DNA from: Chitinispirillales bacterium ANBcel5
GTDB taxonomy: Bacteria; Fibrobacterota; Chitinivibrionia; Chitinivibrionales; Chitinispirillaceae
Length of the DNA: 64,000 nucleotides
Assembly (NCBI GenBank): GCA_029688955.1
Contig: JARUKZ010000019.1
Span: 1-64,000 of the forward strand
Direction of reading: 5' to 3'
This document shows, piece by piece, positions 26,846 to 35,738 of the stretch; within the stretch, counting starts at the first letter, position 1; each line of letters opens with the position of its first letter. Position numbers and translations under genes: made by a program. A model generated the notes under the pieces. The model was not told where the DNA came from. It saw nothing but the letters and a program-made list of their open reading frames with translations, and searched no databases.

Positions 26846-27786
26846 ATGATGAACTTCAATCCGCACGTGCATTCTGTGGTTCCCGAAGGTGTTTTTCTCC
26901 AAACGGGTGAGTTCGTCGGGCTGCCTGACGCACCTATGCACCGGGCCGAGGAACTCTGGCGTGAACGTGTTTTCGCACTGCTGCTTGATGAGCACAAGAT
27001 CGATGAGGCGACCGCCGGTTCGATGCGCACGTGGCCCCACTCCGGGTTCAGTGTCGATTTCTCGGTGCGCATCGAGGCCCACGACCAGGCCGCCATGTCG
27101 CGTCTGGTTGGCTATATCTCGCATTGTCCGATCTCCCTGGCACGCATGATTACCCGCCCGCTGAGGGCAAGATTGTGTACCGGGCCTCGCATGCCAGGTG
27201 CTGGGCATTCCCTAAGTCCGGTGAACAGACCGTTATGAAGGGGATACCTCGCAACCATGAGATATTTGAACCCTTGGATTTTCTCGCGGAGCTCACGCAG
27301 CATATTGTCACTTCGTTCCCCTCATTAAGGTGTACAGGTGCTACGCACCTATTCTATTATGCCTATTGTAGAGTCCCGGCAAAGGCGAACACCAGTTACG
27401 CTATTACGGCTGGTATAGTAACAAGAGTCGGGGCATGCGCCAGAAGGTGCTGCGCGAAACGCTTGTTCCAAAGCCCACGCAGCCCCTCACCCAGCAACAG
27501 CTTCGGTTCAGGCTTACCTGGGCAGCGTTGATCCAGCTTGTGTACGAGATCGATCCTCTGACCACGAAGTAGCGGCGAAGCCAAATGCCCCGGCTGCGGT
27601 GCCACGATGAAAATCGTGGCCCTGATTGACCATGATAAACAACCCGATGTCGTAGAGGGCATCCTGAAGCACTGCAAGCTATGGAAGGAGCCCATGCAGC
27701 GAGGGCCGCCGGCCGGTGCTGTTGCTGATTCCCAGTCCGGGGCACTGACCTACGACCCGGGATACTTCGACCAAACATGCGCCTGA
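26846..27786 (+). pseudogene. IS91-family transposase, decayed
   Basis: Pieces in three frames assemble into the C-terminal two-thirds of a Y2-type (IS91, PF04986) transposase: FNPHVHSVVPEGVF (26849 on), LWRERVFALLLDEHKID, SMRTWPHSGFSVDF, ISLARMITRP; then after a one-base loss near 27160, AEGKIVYRASHARC; then in another frame GEHQLRYYGWYSNKSRGMR and LTWAALIQLVYEIDP; then CPGCGATMKIVALIDH and YFDQTCA stop at 27784-27786. At least three frameshifts are needed. The N-terminus with its zinc ribbon and the start are absent. It cannot make a working enzyme. Confidence 0.85.
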
Positions 27787-27840
27787 GACTGCCCCGCCGA
27801 AAAGTCAGTTTGCGTGAGCTATACCCGGAAACGAAAAATC

Positions 27841-27990
27841 GTTGCCCGACGGGCCAAAATCAGCTATATTTGAGTTGCAACCCACCCGAGGTCACGGCCA
27901 GGTAAAGCCGTTACGAGATGTTCAATGTTTGTTTGCGCGGGTAGCGGCCCTCAGTTTAGTCCCGGTTATGGCGTGAGCGGAGAAAAGGAG
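27841..27990. repeat. 150-bp direct repeat, copy A
   Basis: Matches 29431-29580 with about nine mismatches (about 94% by eye), starting GTTGCCCGACGGGCC. It lies just after the transposase stop, so it is probably the right end of the IS91-like element. The two copies are exactly 1590 bases apart. Confidence 0.85.
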
Positions 27991-28146
27991 AATTCCTATC
28001 CATTCATTCCGGGCACTTTGTCCACATTCCCGATATCTGGAAGCATAAAGCCGAGAATATTTTTGCGAAACGGGTATTTACATTTTTACTCGACAAAAAC
28101 AAAATAAATGACGAAATTGCCGGGAATATATCAAATTTCCTATCAG

Positions 28147-29099
28147 TTAATAAAAATTATACAGAACAAATGATTCCCAGATCCTGCCAGCCATTTCAAC
28201 CACTCCAAACCGGGGCGGCAGGGATGAGGGGTAATGGAGTTGGAGTATTATACCGGAGTGAAGATGATGCATGTCGCCGGTGCGGGGATGCCTCCAGGGC
28301 TCCTCAGAGCGCAGCACACCATAACAATGTAAAGAAAATATCTCATTGTTTTTACATTTAGTGAGCATGACATCATAAAGCATTATATTTTTATTAATAA
28401 AAGAAAAGTCTGTTTCAACTCCCTCATCTACCGAATGGTCTTCCGTTGCGAAACCTTCCTTCATGCACTTCATAAGCCTTTTTGCGGCCTCTTCACTGTT
28501 GTCGTTTTCAAGTCGGCCCATGGTAATAACCATCATTTTCACCTCTGTCTTGTAACGCTTATCCGATTCAACCATTGTACCGAACATGTGGTGATACCGG
28601 CTTGCCGGCATTATGGCAGGATTGTACTTGAAATTTATTGAAAACGTACTATAGATATTGTTGCCGCAATCAAACCGTTGTGTCTCTTCGTGAGGAAGAA
28701 TCCATTCCAAATTCCGGGGCAGATGATAACCGACATTGGCTGTTTTCTCATAGTAACTGTTGTCTGTAAGAATTTCTTCATCAGAGTGCATGGAAAGATT
28801 TTTGTAAATAATCTCATTGATGGCTTCGACCACCAGCGCCTGGGCTTTCTCAGGGTCCGTCAGCCGCTTTCTCTTGTCATTAAGAACAGAATAGGTATGG
28901 AGCAGCCCGAACACTCTTGCTCACTGAGATTATCGATCATCTCCTGAAGCCCGCTGCGGGCAGAAGGATCGGTGATTTCATAAAGGATAAGGTTTTTAAG
29001 CCTGGCGTGAGGGGTAAACATGTTTTTATATACCCCCAGCCCGATAGCAGCCGGCACAATGAGTAGTGCAGTGATAAAAATGACGGTCGTTTTTTTCAT
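28147..29099 (-). pseudogene. Membrane-anchored hypothetical protein with a frameshift
   Basis: Two overlapping frames on the minus strand join at about 28900. The first (29099 down) has a strong GGAGG site, an N-terminal membrane helix (residues 7-25, KTTVIFITALLIVPAAIGLGV) and ends at TGA near 28860. The second continues in another frame from about 28914 with KRKRLTDPEKAQALVVEAINEII onward to 28147. Repairing one base would give a single protein of about 317 residues. No homologue is recognised; the body has periodic-looking beta strands and a SEEAAKRLMKCM helix. It is probably island cargo. Confidence 0.6.
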
Positions 29100-29249
29100 A
29101 CTACCTCCGGAGTTTAAAACAATCTAAATGATAAAAGCAAGGATGTCAAAAATGTGTCTATGAAGTTGATCCACTCAAATGTCTTAAGCGATGCACTGAG
29201 CACAGCCGAGGTGTGCAGCGGCACCATGAATCCTGACAAAAAGTCGGGA

Positions 29250-29285
29250 CTGGATTACAGGTACTTCGATCAAAACTGTCTGTGA
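29250..29285 (+). pseudogene. Second IS91-like transposase tail fragment
   Basis: The codons read DYRYFDQNCL then TGA (29283-29285), parallel to the YFDQTCA-stop end of the first transposase remnant. Only the last dozen codons are recognisable. It shows that a second copy of the element once ended here. Confidence 0.5.
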
Positions 29286-29430
29286 TTCCTGCCGTCCCCC
29301 GGGCGGCTTATGTGGGCTTCCAAAGATATGGGGTGACCGATCTGATAATCAGTGAAGCGAGTCCTTTCTTCTCGATTACTAACCTCAGTTTTTGGGACTG
29401 TGAACTAAACTCCTTCAGCTGGATAAGTCT

Positions 29431-29580
29431 GTTGCCCGACGGGCCAAAATCAGCTATATTTGAGTTGCAACCCACCCGAGGTCACGGCCAGGTAAAGCCG
29501 TTACGTGATGTTCAATGTTCGTTTGCGCGGGTAGCGGCCCTCAGTTTAGATACGGATATGGCGTGAACGGTGAAAAGGAA
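29431..29580. repeat. 150-bp direct repeat, copy B
   Basis: Partner of 27841-27990. It again follows a transposase tail fragment (29250-29285), though about 145 bases further away than in copy A, and ends against the GIY-YIG pseudogene. Confidence 0.85.
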
Positions 29581-29584
29581 ATGC

Positions 29585-29826
29585 CTATTCTTTGTCAAAA
29601 TACCTGAAAGCATGCCCAGAACCAATCTTCACGTATTTTTCAAAGGATTGTGCTTTGCTTAAGGCTTCAAATGCAAAGTAAGCATTTATTTTCCAGGGAC
29701 TATATTTTAGAGTAGAATGGCATTTGCCTTCATTATGCTGAGCAAGTCTTCTGCGTAGATCTGATGTTTGCCCACGTATTGATGTGGAGGGTAATTGAGA
29801 CTTTCGAGTATGTACGTATAATACAT
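29585..29826 (-). pseudogene. GIY-YIG endonuclease-like gene with a one-base deletion
   Basis: The minus strand reads MYYTYILESLNYPPHQYVGK and then, after a one-base shift near 29766-29770, TSDLRRRLAQHNEGKCHST, LKYSPWKINAYFAFEALSKA, QSFEKYVKIGSGHAFRYFDKE and stop. Together this is a complete ~80-residue small GIY-YIG protein (UPF0213/YhbQ-type). A GAGGGGG site precedes the ATG, so it was expressed. A single missing base breaks it, recent decay or a sequencing error. Confidence 0.8.
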
Positions 29827-29935
29827 ATATTTACCCCCTCTGTTTTAGTAGTGACAATCTGAGTTTATCGCTTAAAAACCATGTAATTGCAGCGGATACG
29901 AGCCCGCCATCCGTAGCTCGGAGCTCTGGTTAGAC

Positions 29936-29968
29936 AAAAACCCTCCGGCGCGAATACGCTACGGAGGG
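29936..29968 (-). terminator. Terminator of ssrA
   Basis: On the minus strand CCCTCCG-loop-CGGAGGG is followed by TTTTTG, about 45 bases past the tmRNA CCA end; another hairpin (CCTTCGCTC/GAGCGAAAG) lies between. A diverged copy of this whole block sits at 26739-26808. Confidence 0.75.
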
Positions 29969-30011
29969 CACCATCTTTCGCTCCTTGCCGAGTACAGCTC
30001 CGAGCGAAGGA

Positions 30012-30364
30012 TGGTGGAGGTGAGGGGAGTCGAACCCCTGTCCGAAAGACAATCAACATGAACCGCTACATGCTTAGTCTACCTTTTAAATCTCATCCCT
30101 CAAGTCGCCGGTAAACAGGCTACCTAAGAGACCAGAACCTTTATCTCACCCACAGGCCGGTTCTTCCCGTGAGCCAGCACCCTAATCTGCTCAACTACGT
30201 ACGGGCACACTCCGCAGTCGAGTCGCCGCCTTTAGTTAGGCAGCCATTGCGAAAGAATAATCTTCGGCAATTATAGTTTTTATCGGATGATTAACGAGGC
30301 CAACCGATATCCTCGGCATGCTGTCCAGTGCCTTTTATCTCCCGTCGAAAGCCAGTACACCCCC
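30012..30364 (-). ncRNA. ssrA: tmRNA (ssrA)
   Basis: About 353 nt. The 5' end GGGGGTGTACTGGCTTTCGA pairs through GGGGGTG with CACCTCC near the 3' end, which closes in the T-arm GGGGTTCGACTCCCC and an encoded CCA. The tag frame resumes at GCC and reads AEDYSFAMAA stop, very close to the known Chlorobium tag ADDYSYAMAA. It rescues ribosomes stalled on broken mRNA together with SmpB. Its 3' end borders the IS91 island, as ssrA genes often serve as integration sites. Confidence 0.95.
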
Positions 30365-30587
30365 TGAATTGAGTTTGCCGTTTTTCTTTCTAATTAACCC
30401 TGAATTAAGTTACGATTCAAGGTGATAAAAATTTATTGAAAAACAGGGCTACAGTAAAAAATGTAACCGCAAAAAAAAGTCTTATGTAATTTAATAAAAG
30501 TAACGGTTAAAGAGGACTAATATTTAAAAAAAAGAGTGTTTAACTACAAATTACAGTTACCAAGATATGGGCCTGCAACCAGTTTGT

Positions 30588-31583
30588 TCAGGCCGATTCT
30601 CTGATAATAAATTTGGTTTGGAGCTCTTTGTGCTTAACTCCGGCTTCTCTTCCCTCAATTTTATCTACAATCATATTTATAGCATAATCACCCATTTCCA
30701 GTTTGGGCTGCCTTACAGTCGTAAGGGCCGGCTCCAAAACTTCAGCAGCAGGAAGATCATCATACCCTACCACAGCCAGATCAGTGGGAACAACCACACC
30801 CTTTCTCTTTGCTTCTTTAACAATTCCTACCGCAACCATATCCCCTGCCGGAACAAACACAGCAGTAACCTTGGGGTGTACCTCAAGGATTCTTTGAAAT
30901 ACCTGAAGGCCGGCCGCCATAGAATCATCCTCAAGCTCGAAAACCAGCTCAGAATTAAACTCAATTCCATGTTTTTGCAAAGAGAGTTTATAGCCACTTA
31001 ACCGCTCAGCTGTGGGCAATCCCTGTTTGGATGAAGTAACACAGGCGATCTGCCGATGCCCCTTTTCCACCAGATAGTCGATTGCATCCATCGCTCCCCG
31101 CTCATTATTTACATACACAGAATCCAAAGATTCACACTTCCGTGCAACCACAATACTTGGCACACTTTCATCCCTGAAAACATTGAGATCTTCGTCGGTA
31201 ACGGTAGAACTAATGAGAATCACCCCATCGATTCTTCTCTCTCTTGCAAGTCGCTGGAAAAGCTGAGACTCATTTTCCTTTTGCCCTATAGTATCAAAGA
31301 GCTGAACGGTATACTCAATATCACGATTAGTGCTCTTTATCCCCTGAAGAATTCTTACCACAAATGAGGATGCCAGATTTGGTACAATAACCCCGATTGA
31401 GTTCGATTTTCTTGTCGCCAGACCACGTGCAATAACATTGGGGTAATAGTTCAGTTCTTTTGCTATTTTAAGAACTTTTTTCCTTGTATTTTCGGATATG
31501 TTTGGTTTATTGTTAATAACCATAGAAACCGTTGCGGAGGTAACTCCCGCACGTTCTGCAATATCCTTAAGTGTCACCGTCAT
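30588..31583 (-). CDS. LacI-family transcriptional regulator
   Basis: 331 residues. The N-terminal helix-turn-helix and hinge (LKDIAERAGVTSATVSMVIN...ARGLATRKSNSIG) are typical of LacI/GalR. The periplasmic-binding-like effector domain follows (about 60-330, ending TTVRQPKLEMGDYA). It likely represses a sugar-use gene and releases DNA on binding a sugar. No sugar gene is adjacent: the next gene in the direction is tmRNA, and upstream is an outer-membrane-type protein. Confidence 0.95.
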   Translation of the reverse strand: MTVTLKDIAERAGVTSATVSMVINNKPNISENTRKKVLKIAKELNYYPNVIARGLATRKSNSIGVIVPNLASSFVVRILQGIKSTNRDIEYTVQLFDTIGQKENESQLFQRLARERRIDGVILISSTVTDEDLNVFRDESVPSIVVARKCESLDSVYVNNERGAMDAIDYLVEKGHRQIACVTSSKQGLPTAERLSGYKLSLQKHGIEFNSELVFELEDDSMAAGLQVFQRILEVHPKVTAVFVPAGDMVAVGIVKEAKRKGVVVPTDLAVVGYDDLPAAEVLEPALTTVRQPKLEMGDYAINMIVDKIEGREAGVKHKELQTKFIIRESA

Positions 31584-31624
31584 AATTTCCCCGCCTTTTA
31601 GGAATATATACTAACCTTTTTGCC

Positions 31625-32545
31625 CTACAGATTAAAAGAAAGTGAAAAAGATACACCCGCTCCAGGACAAAGAGCCAGATCTGGCCTGACCTTTGTTTTT
31701 TCAGGCAGATCACTTAAATGCGCATCCACAACAGCATCAAATATAGAGTAAAGGTATACAAAAGCAGCATACCACATAAATGTATTTCGTTTTGAAAATG
31801 CCGAATCATACCGCCCCTTCCAGTAACTGAGATGTTCACTACTCAACCGATTCTCAACAGTTGAGGTATCTCTCATAAAAGCGTATTGAGCGGAGGCATC
31901 CTGCATGAGTCGGTGATAGTTAAAGGCTGTGAGGCCCAAAGAAGCCTGAGCCATAATTATCAGTCCCGCTTTAGACAGAGAACCGTTATAAAGCTGCCCC
32001 AGAGCAAGCCCCGGAACCGCAGAGAGTAAACCGGCTGTCTGCGGGTCCTTTTGATGAGCACTTGCCACCAACTCTGAACTCTCAAGTGCATCTAAAAGAC
32101 TAAACACGTAGCCCCCTACCATCCACCCGATGGCATTGATCGATTTATACCTTGCCTCCCGGGTCTGATAATCGGCCCTGGAAGAAAGAATAGAGTACTG
32201 AGCCAGAGAGTTGTAAAGTGAATCGGGCACCGGCCCCTCAAAATCATTTACTTTTTCCCTGTAAAACCTAAGGGAATCGTTAAACAGATTAAACTCTCTT
32301 TTATTTTTTCTTGCTTCCCGTGCCCAGTGTCCGGCCACAACTCCCGTAACTGCTTCAAATGCAATTACCGTTCCACCCTTAAAATACTCACCCTCACTGA
32401 TTTGCCCCAGTCCAGGTAGCAGTGCAGAAAAAATCACTCCCCTACTAACCGAAGCTTCCTGCTCACCATGAACCTCCCGGCTGGCCCCAGCAATCATGAC
32501 GGTAAATAAAACAAGGGCTATGCAATAACTGATAGTTTTATTCAA
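31625..32545 (-). CDS. DUF5683-like exported protein
   Basis: 306 residues with a signal peptide (about 1-27) and two copies of the pattern SALLPGLGQISEGEYFKGG / SAVPGLALGQLYNGSLSKAG, the PG(L)GQ.Y.G..  K motif seen in DUF5683 outer-membrane-associated proteins. Several amphipathic and hydrophobic helices follow. It lies 41 bases upstream of the LacI-type gene on the same strand, so the two may be co-transcribed. Function unknown. Confidence 0.65.
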   Translation of the reverse strand: MNKTISYCIALVLFTVMIAGASREVHGEQEASVSRGVIFSALLPGLGQISEGEYFKGGTVIAFEAVTGVVAGHWAREARKNKREFNLFNDSLRFYREKVNDFEGPVPDSLYNSLAQYSILSSRADYQTREARYKSINAIGWMVGGYVFSLLDALESSELVASAHQKDPQTAGLLSAVPGLALGQLYNGSLSKAGLIIMAQASLGLTAFNYHRLMQDASAQYAFMRDTSTVENRLSSEHLSYWKGRYDSAFSKRNTFMWYAAFVYLYSIFDAVVDAHLSDLPEKTKVRPDLALCPGAGVSFSLSFNL

Positions 32546-32742
32546 AATTTAACCCCTTAAACAAAATAATACGCGCGCATATCCATATTCCACTTTCTTT
32601 ATTCTCCTCACTATAACACCTCTAATTGTAAAAAAATTATATTCACTAACCAATTTTCCTCTCGGAACTCTGTGAAATGCTTGTAACCAATTGAATAGTA
32701 AAAGTACTAAATACCAAAACCAATTAATACAGGAGGTGAGAA

Positions 32743-34626
32743 ATGGCCGGTTCTACAGAAGGTCAGAAATTAGAATTTCAGACCGAAGCCAAGCAGCTTC
32801 TTCATTTAATGATCCACTCTTTGTACAGCCATAAAGAAATATTTCTTCGGGAATTGATATCAAATGCTTCCGATGCACTTGATAAGCTTAGATTCGAAAG
32901 CCTCACCAATCCCTCAATTCTTGATAGCAGCACAGAGTTGGCTATAAAGGTAAAAGCAGATAAAGATGCCAAGACTATTACGATCTCCGATAATGGTATT
33001 GGAATGAGCCGCCAGGAAGTAATCAAGAATATCGGCACAATAGCCCGCAGCGGCTCGAAAGCATTTATAGAAAAAATGACTGGTGATCAGAAAGCCGATT
33101 CAAATCTCATAGGCCAGTTTGGTGTGGGGTTTTACTCTGTTTTCATGGTAGCTTCAAGCGTGAAACTCACTACCAAACGTGCTGGAAGCGATGAAGCCGC
33201 GGTAGTGTGGGAATCAAACGGAGAAAGCCAGTACTCACTCAGTGAAACGCAAAAAGAGGATCACGGTACCGAGATAGTAATCTACCTCAAAGATGAGGAG
33301 AGTGAGTATGCCCAGGACTGGCAAGTGCGATCAATAATCAAGAAATATTCAGATTTCATTGCTTTTCCAATCTATCTCCCTAACGAAAAAGGTAAAGAGG
33401 AGGTCGTTAATCAGAGTAAACCACTATGGTTACGTCCAGCTTCAGAAATCACTTCAGAGCAGTATGAGGATTTCTTCACCAGCTCGCTTGGTGGATTTGG
33501 CAAACCCCTGACAATTCTTCATAACCGTGTAGAGGGTATTTTGGAGTACACATCTCTTCTGTTTATCCCCTCCAAATCCCCCTTCGACCTCTTTTCCATG
33601 GAGCGTAAACATGGTGTAAAACTCTATGTTAAACGGGTTTTTATCATGGATAACTGCAAAGAGTTACTGCCTGAGTATCTAAGGTTTGTACGCGGTGTGG
33701 TGGATTCAGAGGACCTGCCACTGAACGTATCACGCGAAATACTACAGAAAAACCCTGTTATTGAGCGCATATCAAAAGCACTTGTCAACAAGATACTAAC
33801 CAAGCTAAAAGAGCTTTCAGAAACAGAGCCCGAAACGTACCGCACATTCTGGCAGGAATTTGGCCCTGTTTTTAAGGAAGGGATTCATTCAGATTTCGAA
33901 AACAAAGAACAACTTCTTGAACTCGTTCGGTTTCAATCTTCAATGGGAGCCTCAAAAGATGATCTGGTATCGCTCAAACAGTACGTCGGACGCATGCCTC
34001 AGGATCAAAAGCACATTTACTATATAACGGGTGATTCAAGGGAAATTGTTGAGAAGAGTCCACATCTTGAAGTATTCAGGGATAAAAGTATTGAAGTGCT
34101 TTATCTGGTTGACCCCATTGATGAGTGGATTGTAAATGACATCTATAACTTCGAGGGCAAAGAGCTTAAATCCATTACTCAGGGGGATTTGGATCTTGGA
34201 GATCTTGGTAAGGAAGAGAAAGAAACTCAGGAAAAGACAAAATCTGAATACAAAAAGCTCTCTGAGAGAATAAAAAACATCCTTAGCGACTCGGTTAAAG
34301 AGGTTAGAGTAACCACACGCCTTAAAGACAGCCCCGCCTGTCTTGTTGCCGATGATAATGCTATGGGATCACATATGGAGCGGCTCATGAAAGCAATGGG
34401 TCAGGAAGTCACAGAGCAGAAACGTATTCTTGAAATCAATGCAGAACATCCTATTTTGCAAAACATGAACTCCCGTTACGAGAAAGATCCCAAAGATGCG
34501 CACCTGGAGCAGTGGGCACATTTGCTTTTTGAAGGCGCACTTATTGCCGAGGGACAGATGGTTCCGGACCCTCTGGCTTATTCAAAACGGGTAAATGAGC
34601 TTTTAATAAAAGTAAGCAGCAGTTAA
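32743..34626 (+). CDS. htpG: Hsp90-family chaperone HtpG
   Basis: 627 residues, normal for HtpG. The GHKL ATPase N-terminus has LHLMIHSLYSHKEIFLRELISNASDALDK, DNGIGM and GQFGVGFYS; the middle domain has the catalytic-loop Arg (LPLNVSREILQ); the C-terminal dimerisation domain ends in VNELLIKVSSS. It refolds client proteins using ATP. A near-perfect AGGAGGTGA site precedes the ATG. No CIRCE element is visible upstream. Confidence 0.98.
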   Translation: MAGSTEGQKLEFQTEAKQLLHLMIHSLYSHKEIFLRELISNASDALDKLRFESLTNPSILDSSTELAIKVKADKDAKTITISDNGIGMSRQEVIKNIGTIARSGSKAFIEKMTGDQKADSNLIGQFGVGFYSVFMVASSVKLTTKRAGSDEAAVVWESNGESQYSLSETQKEDHGTEIVIYLKDEESEYAQDWQVRSIIKKYSDFIAFPIYLPNEKGKEEVVNQSKPLWLRPASEITSEQYEDFFTSSLGGFGKPLTILHNRVEGILEYTSLLFIPSKSPFDLFSMERKHGVKLYVKRVFIMDNCKELLPEYLRFVRGVVDSEDLPLNVSREILQKNPVIERISKALVNKILTKLKELSETEPETYRTFWQEFGPVFKEGIHSDFENKEQLLELVRFQSSMGASKDDLVSLKQYVGRMPQDQKHIYYITGDSREIVEKSPHLEVFRDKSIEVLYLVDPIDEWIVNDIYNFEGKELKSITQGDLDLGDLGKEEKETQEKTKSEYKKLSERIKNILSDSVKEVRVTTRLKDSPACLVADDNAMGSHMERLMKAMGQEVTEQKRILEINAEHPILQNMNSRYEKDPKDAHLEQWAHLLFEGALIAEGQMVPDPLAYSKRVNELLIKVSSS

Positions 34627-34651
34627 ACGCAATCAGCACCATGGTTATAAG

Positions 34652-34675
34652 AGGGCAGGAGTTAATTCCTGCCCT
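34652..34675 (+). terminator. Hairpin terminator after htpG
   Basis: AGGGCAGGA (34652-34660), loop GTTAAT, TCCTGCCCT (34667-34675) followed by a loose T-rich stretch (AATTTATTT). Confidence 0.65.
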
Positions 34676-34772
34676 AATTTATTTAAAAACTGATTTATTT
34701 TGTGTGCGGCAGGTATAAAGATTTATTTTTCAGTAAAATAAAGATCCAGCTATACTCTTCAAAGGGACTCGT

Positions 34773-35705
34773 ATGCCTACAAAAAAAGGATTCAAACTTT
34801 TTTCATTCATTACCGCTCTATTTTGCACTACTAGCTATGGATTTGTTGGTGCAGGCATCCACTATGGATTAGACTTTAGCCTCGATATGAAAAGCGCCTC
34901 TCCTTTTGAGGAGAGAGTATCGTTTATAAAAGATCCTGTAACGATCAGTCTGGGCGCAAATGAGTTCACCTTCTCTGAAGAGATGCCATTTATGTTTGTA
35001 AGCCGAAGCAATTGGCAAAGAACCCTTTTTAACCTGGGGGGGAAAGCTTATCTGGATAAGCTACCATTTCTTGATGGCATGGAGATTTCTGCCAATTTTG
35101 GTGTATGGGAATATCTTGGTTTTCTTCACTATATCGACGTACATGAACTCAAAAACAGTGCTACAGTCGAAGATATAGAGGGAATTATGGAGGCGCCTGA
35201 GAGTAATGCACAGTGGTATACCGATCAGGCCATGACTCTGGAGGAGTTCGACCTTTCCTATCTTGGTATGAAAAACACTCCGTATGCAAGACTTCACATA
35301 GATTTGTCTGCCAGAAAAAACCTGGTTTCCTTTCCTCCTTTTCTAAACGTGATAAATGTCTATTCCGGTGCAGGAATAAGCATGCATTTCTCTACCCCTA
35401 TACTCAGCAACAAACTGATAGAGAATGTTATTTCCGATAACAATTTTGACCTCGAAATGCTTCAAAGCGATCCCTCAGAAGCAGAGGAGGTGTGGGAAAA
35501 AGTTGTTGAAAGGATAATTGACGGACTTGCACGTCCTACTTTTGGTGCCCACATTTTGCTCGGCACCAGTGTGAAAATTCCCGCTATTCCTGTCGGTATC
35601 TATTTTGATGGTAAACTTTTGATGCCTATAGGCTCTCTTAATCCCGATGTCGACCTTCGCAGTGTTGGGTTTCTATTGAATTCGGGTATTTCTCTATCAT
35701 TTTAA
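34773..35705 (+). CDS. Putative outer-membrane protein, hypothetical
   Basis: 310 residues with a signal peptide (about 1-24, ending SYG) and alternating beta-strand pattern. The last residues are Leu-Ser-Phe, consistent with a beta-barrel end. No family recognised. It is the first of three genes in one direction (then uppP, 33 bases away, then a HIT protein), which hints at an envelope role. Confidence 0.6.
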   Translation: MPTKKGFKLFSFITALFCTTSYGFVGAGIHYGLDFSLDMKSASPFEERVSFIKDPVTISLGANEFTFSEEMPFMFVSRSNWQRTLFNLGGKAYLDKLPFLDGMEISANFGVWEYLGFLHYIDVHELKNSATVEDIEGIMEAPESNAQWYTDQAMTLEEFDLSYLGMKNTPYARLHIDLSARKNLVSFPPFLNVINVYSGAGISMHFSTPILSNKLIENVISDNNFDLEMLQSDPSEAEEVWEKVVERIIDGLARPTFGAHILLGTSVKIPAIPVGIYFDGKLLMPIGSLNPDVDLRSVGFLLNSGISLSF

Positions 35706-35738
35706 GCCACATAAACAATTAAAAACGGAGTTCTTTGG

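Noticed and set aside
29282..29566. 94-codon plus-strand frame
   Set aside because: It runs through the transposase tail, intervening junk and the 150-bp repeat; no protein character.
29865..30364. Short open frames across the tmRNA locus
   Set aside because: They are shadows of the structured tmRNA and its terminator.
32546..32742. CIRCE or sigma-32 heat-shock site before htpG
   Set aside because: No TTAGCACTC-N9-GAGTGCTAA or clear heat-shock -35/-10 pair is visible.
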